A DNA stretch of 10,604 nt from an uncultured Bacilli bacterium (lineage in GTDB: Bacteria > Bacillota_I > Bacilli_A > RFN20 > CAG-826), in the NCBI GenBank assembly GCA_934133115.1, contig CAKPAV010000037.1, positions 1-10,604 of the forward strand, read 5' to 3'. Shown here piece by piece: positions 6,133-10,604 of the stretch (position 1 is the first letter of the stretch; every line of letters begins with the position of its first letter). The notes beneath the pieces are model-generated. The model was not told where the DNA came from, ran no database searches, and saw only the letters and a program-made list of their open reading frames with translations. The translations under genes and the position numbers were made by a program.

Positions 6133-9100
6133 ATGAAAAAAGTTTCAAAAATAATTCCGGTATTGTTAGCCACTATTATGGCTGTTGGTGTTACAGCTTG
6201 TGATAATAATCATTCATCTAACTCATCTAGTCAAACATCAAGTGTAGTTAGTGTCGAAAGTGTTAAATTAACAAGTGAAGTAACAACGTTACGTGTTAAT
6301 AAGACATTACAATTAGTTGCTACTATATCACCAATAAACGCCACAAATCAAAACGTTGTTTATTCAACTAATAATGATAATGTTGAAGTGTCATCTACGG
6401 GTTTAGTAACTGCTAAAAAAGTTGGTACATCAATCGTGACTGTAAAAACTGTTGATGGTAATAAGTCGGATTCAATTACACTTCAAATACTTGAAGAAAA
6501 TCCTTATGCTGATTTAGATATAAAAGCCTATACTGATACTTTAGCAGAATCTCCTTATACTGTTAAAGGTATTGAAGGAAAAAGTAAATTTGGATTATCT
6601 AATGGATCTAATGTTGGTGTTATTAAAAGTGACATTGTAGAAAAATACGCGTCAATTAGTGATAACGAAGTTGGAAATGATGGCATCATAAATGTTGATA
6701 GTATAACTTTAGCAGATATTAAGACCGTTGATTCGTCAGTTACAGAGACAAATAATTACTACAAAATTAAAACAGCAATTGCTAAAGCTAAAACATTAAA
6801 TGATAATGGTAAAATTGCTAAAATTAAATTTCCAACAGGAAAAATTGATGTGGAAGCTTATTTATCTTCAACCGATAAAGCTATAGTAATTGATGGCTTA
6901 AATGGTACGTATTTTGAAGGTAACGATACAACTATTAATATTATTACTAAAGATTTGAATTGGAAAGGATATGTTAATTTAACAAATTCTAAAAATGTTC
7001 ATTTCAATAATATTACTTTTAGTGCTGAAATACCTTCTAACTTAACTGGAAAAATTGTTGATGGTAATGTATCTGATAATTACTTAACAATTGAAGTTGA
7101 TGAAGAATTTAATCCATTGATGCAATTGGTGGAAACTAAAAAACCTAAAATTCGTTCATGGGTTGAATTTGGACAAATAAATAAAACACCTCTAGAAGGT
7201 GGAAACTTCTTAGTTGATGATTTTGCTTCTTATGAAATTAGCAAAAAAGATAATAAATATACTTTAAAAGTGAATTTCAAAACTGCTGGAAAGTCTCGCC
7301 CAAGAAATGGAACACTAGTGTCAGTTCAATTCTCACAATATGATGCAAGTGGTATTAATATTGGAAGTTCAGAAAACATATATTTTGAAAATGTTTCAAT
7401 GAATCATGCTTCGGGTATGGCGTTTGTCGCACAACAATCAACAAATCTTTACATGAATAAATTCAATTTAGTTATTAAAGAAAATAGCGCATCGTTAATG
7501 ACCGCAACGGCAGATGCAACACACTTCTCACTAATGCATGGAGATGTTCATATTACTAATTCTATCATTGAATATTCTCATGATGATGCCGTAAATATTA
7601 AACATGGTTTCTGGTATCGCTTATCAGAAGCAGAAGGCGGAAGTTCAAGAACTATTTCAGTTACAAAATTAACTGGTGGAGTTGATGAACCAAAAGTTGG
7701 TGATAAGTTTGAAGTATATGATGAACAAACATTTGAATCACATAACCCATCTCAAGGTAGTTATACTATAGAAGAAATTACTCCAATCACTAATGGCTAT
7801 AAATTCAAAGTAAAAGAAAGATTAGCTAATGTTGGTGAATGGGGAACATGCCGTGTAACATTTGTATCAAATACTCCTAACTTTGTTTTCAGTAATAATA
7901 TTGTTAGAAATAAAAGAAATCGTGGAGTATTAGTTCAAGTACCTAATGCTATTATTACAAATAATGCCTTTATGTATGTTGGACATGGTTCAATCCAGGT
8001 AGCGTCCGCAATGGACAAATATAATGAAGCAACATTAGGACAAGGTATTCAAATTAAAAATAATAAATTTATTGGAAACTGCTACATTAAACCAGAACCT
8101 CTATATGGTGATATCTCAATATTTGCAATTTCTAGTAATGCTTCTGTAGCACCTAAGGGAACTATGCATGACATGGTTGTTGAAAATAATTTTGTATCAA
8201 GAAATGGTAATGCGGCAATGTCATTACGTGGTGTAGGTAGCTCAGTTATTAAAGATAATTTATTTAATGAAAGTAGTTATACTCAACCATCTGGAGATAC
8301 TTTCAATACAATATTCCAATTAACTAATTGTGGTAATTTAACTTTAGAAGGTAATTACAGCAATTACACATTAGGAAAAGGATTAAGTGGATGGATTTTA
8401 GAAGGAACAACAGCGCCAAGTGATATTACTGCCAAAGATAATATCAACATCAAAGAACGTGAAAATGGTGAAGCTGGTCCGGAAGTAGACGTTTCTAAAG
8501 CAAAATCAAGTATTACAATCGATGGTAATTTAAGTGATTGGGATGCTGCTCAAGCTTTAGACATAACAATTGATGGTGTTTCTGATGCCGAAGGCACAGA
8601 GCGTACACTAGAAGAGTTACAAGATCATTTCAAAATTAACAAATTAAAAATGACTTGGGATGACAAAGGAATCTATTTTGGATTTGATGTCTTCGACAAC
8701 GAAATTAATGTTAAAACTGTTAATGATTTCTGGCTTGGTGACTGTGTAGAGCTATTCATGTCTTCAATCAGTGATATGCCTAATGCAGATATGCAGGTAT
8801 ATAAAGATTATAAAGAAGGAGGTGTGTTGCAAGTTGCCTTTGCTCCAACGTGGTCTTCTTATAATTATATGGCAGTTTCCTCAGTAAGAACAAAAACAAC
8901 TTATGTGGAAAATAAGTCATTGATTCAAGTTGCATTTACAACTAATAGTTCTGGCTATGTTGGCGAAGTGTTGATTCCATTTACTTTTGCTCCAGAGTTT
9001 AAAACCGCAATTGAAGCCGGTAAGCAAATTGATATTGCTATTGTTGTTGCGGATGCGGAAAGAACTAATTTAGGATTAAAGAGAATTCAAGCAGGTAATA

Positions 9101-9165
9101 TTCCTCACTTTGTCGAAGATTATAAAACAAAGACAGCTAGAATGCCACAATATTTCTTTAAATAA
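6133..9165 (+). CDS. Multidomain lipoprotein: Big2, GH110-like beta-helix, CBM9-like domain
   Basis: This 1010-residue protein has lipobox VTAC (20-23) and a short Ser-rich linker, then a Big2 Ig-like module at about 41-121 (VESVKLTSEVTTL...GLVTAKKVGTSIVTVKT). The GH110-like beta-helix covers about 130-775, with KNVHFNNITF (287-296), ASGMAFVAQQSTNLYM (426-441), TADATHFS (459-466), HDDAVNIKHG (483-492), GDKFEVYDEQTFE (523-535) and NKRNRGVLVQVP (593-604). Asp461 and Asp484/Asp485 keep the 23/24 spacing. The C-terminus (about 788-1010) looks like a CBM9/DOMON-type sugar-binding domain: SITIDGNLSDWDAA, MTWDDKGIYFGFDVFD, then FWLGDCVELFM. It starts 2 bp after the previous stop with AAAGGAG (6119-6125) inside that gene's last codons, so translation is probably coupled. 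It keeps the GH110 motif more fully than its neighbour and is the likelier active glycosidase. The substrate is unproven. Confidence 0.77.
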   Translation: MKKVSKIIPVLLATIMAVGVTACDNNHSSNSSSQTSSVVSVESVKLTSEVTTLRVNKTLQLVATISPINATNQNVVYSTNNDNVEVSSTGLVTAKKVGTSIVTVKTVDGNKSDSITLQILEENPYADLDIKAYTDTLAESPYTVKGIEGKSKFGLSNGSNVGVIKSDIVEKYASISDNEVGNDGIINVDSITLADIKTVDSSVTETNNYYKIKTAIAKAKTLNDNGKIAKIKFPTGKIDVEAYLSSTDKAIVIDGLNGTYFEGNDTTINIITKDLNWKGYVNLTNSKNVHFNNITFSAEIPSNLTGKIVDGNVSDNYLTIEVDEEFNPLMQLVETKKPKIRSWVEFGQINKTPLEGGNFLVDDFASYEISKKDNKYTLKVNFKTAGKSRPRNGTLVSVQFSQYDASGINIGSSENIYFENVSMNHASGMAFVAQQSTNLYMNKFNLVIKENSASLMTATADATHFSLMHGDVHITNSIIEYSHDDAVNIKHGFWYRLSEAEGGSSRTISVTKLTGGVDEPKVGDKFEVYDEQTFESHNPSQGSYTIEEITPITNGYKFKVKERLANVGEWGTCRVTFVSNTPNFVFSNNIVRNKRNRGVLVQVPNAIITNNAFMYVGHGSIQVASAMDKYNEATLGQGIQIKNNKFIGNCYIKPEPLYGDISIFAISSNASVAPKGTMHDMVVENNFVSRNGNAAMSLRGVGSSVIKDNLFNESSYTQPSGDTFNTIFQLTNCGNLTLEGNYSNYTLGKGLSGWILEGTTAPSDITAKDNINIKERENGEAGPEVDVSKAKSSITIDGNLSDWDAAQALDITIDGVSDAEGTERTLEELQDHFKINKLKMTWDDKGIYFGFDVFDNEINVKTVNDFWLGDCVELFMSSISDMPNADMQVYKDYKEGGVLQVAFAPTWSSYNYMAVSSVRTKTTYVENKSLIQVAFTTNSSGYVGEVLIPFTFAPEFKTAIEAGKQIDIAIVVADAERTNLGLKRIQAGNIPHFVEDYKTKTARMPQYFFK

Positions 9166-9217
9166 TGATGATAAGAAATTTCTAAAAATTGATTTCAAAA
9201 ATGAAAGGGGAAAAACA

Positions 9218-10604
9218 ATGAAAAAGAAATTTACGCCTATCTTACTTGCGATGGCTACAATGGTCGCAACAGGGCTAACAGGATGTGATAATAATAATAG
9301 TACATCTACAAAGCCTTCAACCGAACCTACTCCATCAACCTCAACTAGTACAAAACCAAGTACTAGCTTACCAACAGTAATTCATGTTGATTCTGTTACA
9401 ATTGCTGCAGAAAAAGAAACATTATTTGTTGGGGAAGAAACTAAAGTCACGGTAACAGTGTTACCAGAAACAGCTAGTGACAAAACTTATACTTTAAAAT
9501 CTAGCAAAGAAACAGTTGCAACAGTTGATTCTACTGGTAAAGTAGTAGCTGTTGGTGCTGGTGAAACTACTATTACTGTAACTTCAACCGATGGTAATAA
9601 AACTGGAACTGTTAAAATTACTGTTAAAGCAGTTACAGGACCAAAACTTGAAATGCCTCAAGTCTTGGAATATAACGTTAATGCTGGTGAAAATTTAACG
9701 TTGCCAGAAGTAAAAGCTAAAAACTATAAAGGTGAAGACGTAACTAGTACAATTGAAATTGCTGATTCATTTGAATCTAAAACAATAAACAAAAATGTAT
9801 TTAATGCAAAAATAGCGGGTAAACACCAAATTAGTTATTATGTTGAAGATGATAATGGCGAAGATGAACAATTTATCACAGTTAATGTAAAAGCTGCAAC
9901 TGAAGAAAGTTTTGATGTTGGTGATAATACTGATCCTGCCGCTATTAAAAACTATGGTGTTTATAAAGAAAACTTTGCTAATGGTAGAAAAAATAAATTG
10001 GGTATTAACGATAAAGAAAGTGCTTCTTATATTTCTGCAACAAGCGAAGCTATTAGTGGTAACTCATTAATTATTGATACTCATAAAACAGCAGGACATG
10101 CTTTAAATCAAGTATTCATGATGGGCTTTAATGAAAACTTCTTACGTGGAGTATCAGCTACTTATAAAGTATCATTTGATTATAAGATTTTAAGCAATGC
10201 CGGAAATCTTAGCGATTTCTATTTACAACTAGGCTGGGATAACTTTGATGGTATTAATAGAAACTTTGTAAATACAAGTGCTGCAGTAGGTAGTGTTCAA
10301 CATTATGAAGTTGAGTTTGCTGGATCAATTGTTCCAGCAACAGGTAATGCTTGGTTCTCATTCTGGAAATTAGGCGGCAAAGAAGCAAGAATTGCTATTG
10401 ATAATTTAGTATTTGAATCTAAACGTGAAGTACAAACTACTGTTGTTACACCGACAAGTGAACAATTATTAGCTGAAGGTGGATTCACTTGGAATATGGC
10501 TGATAAAGGATGTACAATTTCTAGTGGTAAAGCAGTAGCAGTTGATGATGTAACTAACGAAAGTGTTAAAACAACTATGAAAAACTCTTCTCACTTCGGT
10601 GATG
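9218..10604 (+). CDS. Modular surface lipoprotein, truncated by window end
   Basis: An ATG at 9218, 7 nt after AAAGGGG (9204-9210), opens a frame that stays open for 462 codons to the window edge, so the C-terminus is missing. The signal peptide ends in lipobox LTGC (20-23). A Thr/Ser/Pro linker (27-53) with KPST repeats follows, then a Big2-type domain (about 57-137, with STGKVVAVGAGETTITVTS), a second Ig-like region (about 142-227, ending with AGKHQISYYVEDDNG), and a jelly-roll-like region (about 240-400) ending ARIAIDNLVFES, as in CBM4/9-type carbohydrate-binding modules. A new region begins near 410. No catalytic motif is visible in this part. The 52-bp gap upstream holds no clear terminator or promoter, so it probably belongs to the same operon. 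It may be a glycan-binding surface protein or the N-terminus of another enzyme. Confidence 0.82.
   Translation, partial: MKKKFTPILLAMATMVATGLTGCDNNNSTSTKPSTEPTPSTSTSTKPSTSLPTVIHVDSVTIAAEKETLFVGEETKVTVTVLPETASDKTYTLKSSKETVATVDSTGKVVAVGAGETTITVTSTDGNKTGTVKITVKAVTGPKLEMPQVLEYNVNAGENLTLPEVKAKNYKGEDVTSTIEIADSFESKTINKNVFNAKIAGKHQISYYVEDDNGEDEQFITVNVKAATEESFDVGDNTDPAAIKNYGVYKENFANGRKNKLGINDKESASYISATSEAISGNSLIIDTHKTAGHALNQVFMMGFNENFLRGVSATYKVSFDYKILSNAGNLSDFYLQLGWDNFDGINRNFVNTSAAVGSVQHYEVEFAGSIVPATGNAWFSFWKLGGKEARIAIDNLVFESKREVQTTVVTPTSEQLLAEGGFTWNMADKGCTISSGKAVAVDDVTNESVKTTMKNSSHFGD

Noticed and set aside
9166..9217. Terminator or internal promoter between the second beta-helix gene and the last lipoprotein
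   Set aside because: Only a small AT palindrome (AGAAATTTCT, 9174-9183) is present. There is no GC-containing stem with a T-run, and a TTGATT at 9189-9194 has no matching -10.
10303..10488. Leftward open frame of 61 codons
   Set aside because: It is antisense to the truncated lipoprotein, whose frame is open and shows consistent domains.
1..10604. CRISPR array, insertion sequence, tRNA or rRNA
   Set aside because: No regular repeat-spacer pattern, transposase frame, terminal inverted repeats or structural RNA could be recognised.

Overview
The window is AT-rich (roughly one third G+C by eye) and looks like a low-GC Gram-positive of the Bacilli/Erysipelotrichia/Mollicutes-relative type. The reasons are strong Shine-Dalgarno sites (AAAGGA, AAGGAGG, AAAGGAG), four exported proteins with lipoprotein signal peptides and no outer-membrane SusC/SusD-type genes, and LplB/YtcP/LipO-type sugar transport genes. 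Tryptophan is encoded by TGG and no frame contains an internal TGA, so the standard bacterial code fits; the five complete genes end in TAA or TAG. The species cannot be named from this sequence.

Layout. Positions 1-61 hold the first 20 codons of a leftward gene, possibly an AraC-type regulator. Positions 62-446 are a divergent control region carrying candidate promoters in both directions, four AAAAAGTATA-type repeats, two near-identical 12-bp direct repeats 22 bp apart, a cre-like site and an 8-bp dyad over the rightward -10 box. From 447 to the right edge all genes run rightward with small gaps (9-15, 17, 9, 2 and 52 bp) and look like one operon: two CUT1-type ABC permeases, a large solute-binding lipoprotein, two related parallel beta-helix lipoproteins, and a further modular lipoprotein cut by the window end.

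Functional reading. The two beta-helix lipoproteins share a core that resembles glycoside hydrolase family 110 (exo-acting alpha-1,3-galactosidases). Both keep an Asp followed 23 and 24 residues later by an Asp-Asp pair. The inferred system is a surface-anchored glycan-trimming unit coupled to an oligosaccharide importer. The lipoproteins are held on the outer face of the membrane; the second adds an Ig-like Big2 module and a CBM9-like C-terminal domain, and the truncated third has Big2, another Ig-like region and a jelly-roll-like region. The released sugar would be captured by the binding protein and imported by the permease pair. No ATPase is encoded here, so a shared MsmX-type ATPase elsewhere is expected. 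Substrate and enzymatic activity are inference.
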